Source: Streptomyces sp. NBC_00234 (lineage in GTDB: Bacteria; Actinomycetota; Actinomycetes; Streptomycetales; Streptomycetaceae). From it: DNA of 64,000 nucleotides. Below the pieces are notes generated by a model. It was not told the origin of the DNA. It ran no database searches and saw nothing but the letters and a program-made list of their open reading frames with translations. Positions 63,991 through 64,000 of the stretch are shown here, piece after piece (position 1 is the stretch's first letter; every line of letters begins with the position of its first letter). A program made the position numbers and the translations under genes. The stretch is from NCBI RefSeq assembly GCF_036195325.1, contig NZ_CP108101.1, forward strand, positions 6,386,001 through 6,450,000. Direction: 5' to 3'.

Positions 63991-64000
63991 GGGAGGCTTT

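Overview
The window is chromosomal DNA from a high-GC actinomycete, almost certainly a Streptomyces. Third codon positions are strongly G/C, GTG and occasionally TTG starts are used, and Streptomyces-typical families recur: HTH-DUF5753/DUF397 pairs, a SAV2148-type HEPN protein, a CU044_5270-type partner of an ECF sigma factor, I36-like secreted inhibitors, and a macrolide glycosyltransferase close to OleD. No rRNA, tRNA or CRISPR array was seen. The layout looks like an accessory-leaning chromosomal arm rather than a single biosynthetic cluster.

Left part (1-20 kb): a truncated GTPase-associated-like protein, an HTH/DUF397 pair, divergent RidA and LysR genes, a Cys-containing protein with deaminase-like motifs, an anti-sigma-type ATPase, and a graveyard of two IS1380-type transposase fragments facing each other. 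Next come a two-gene membrane/coiled-coil unit and two modules that each pair a small secreted protein with a lipoprotein sharing four conserved cysteines. These flank an acetyltransferase-TetR operon with a clear operator. An ECF sigma factor with its membrane partner is preceded by a perfect CRP-type palindrome. A 998-residue secreted multidomain carbohydrate protein and a third I36-like protein close this part.

Middle (19.5-45 kb): an atypical alpha/beta hydrolase; the threonine-to-glycine operon tdh-kbl with a LysR gene; VOC, nucleoside-kinase-like and aminopeptidase P genes; and the alpha-glucan/trehalose genes treZ, treY and glgX. The latter are interspersed with a tandem pair of double-domain GNAT acetyltransferases, a DUF1707-FHA protein, an MMPL transporter and a degenerate P450. 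Then come the HEPN protein, a DEDDh exonuclease, and an arginine deiminase pair (arcD-like antiporter plus arcA).

Right part (45-64 kb): an APH-like kinase; a carbohydrate ABC importer of two permeases and a binding lipoprotein with no ATPase of its own; mgt with a 16-bp palindromic operator; a secreted subtilisin; and a six-gene siderophore-uptake operon behind an iron box. That operon contains a half-dead heterodimeric ABC pair followed by a classical FecB/FecCD/FecE importer. The end of the window is a leftward sulfur unit (sulfonate-type binding protein, ATPase, permease, sirohydrochlorin chelatase).

The most unusual points are the deaminase-like protein, the paralogous secreted-protein/lipoprotein modules, the complementary loss of ATPase motifs in the two ABC exporter-type subunits, and the conserved Rx5H motif in the HEPN protein.
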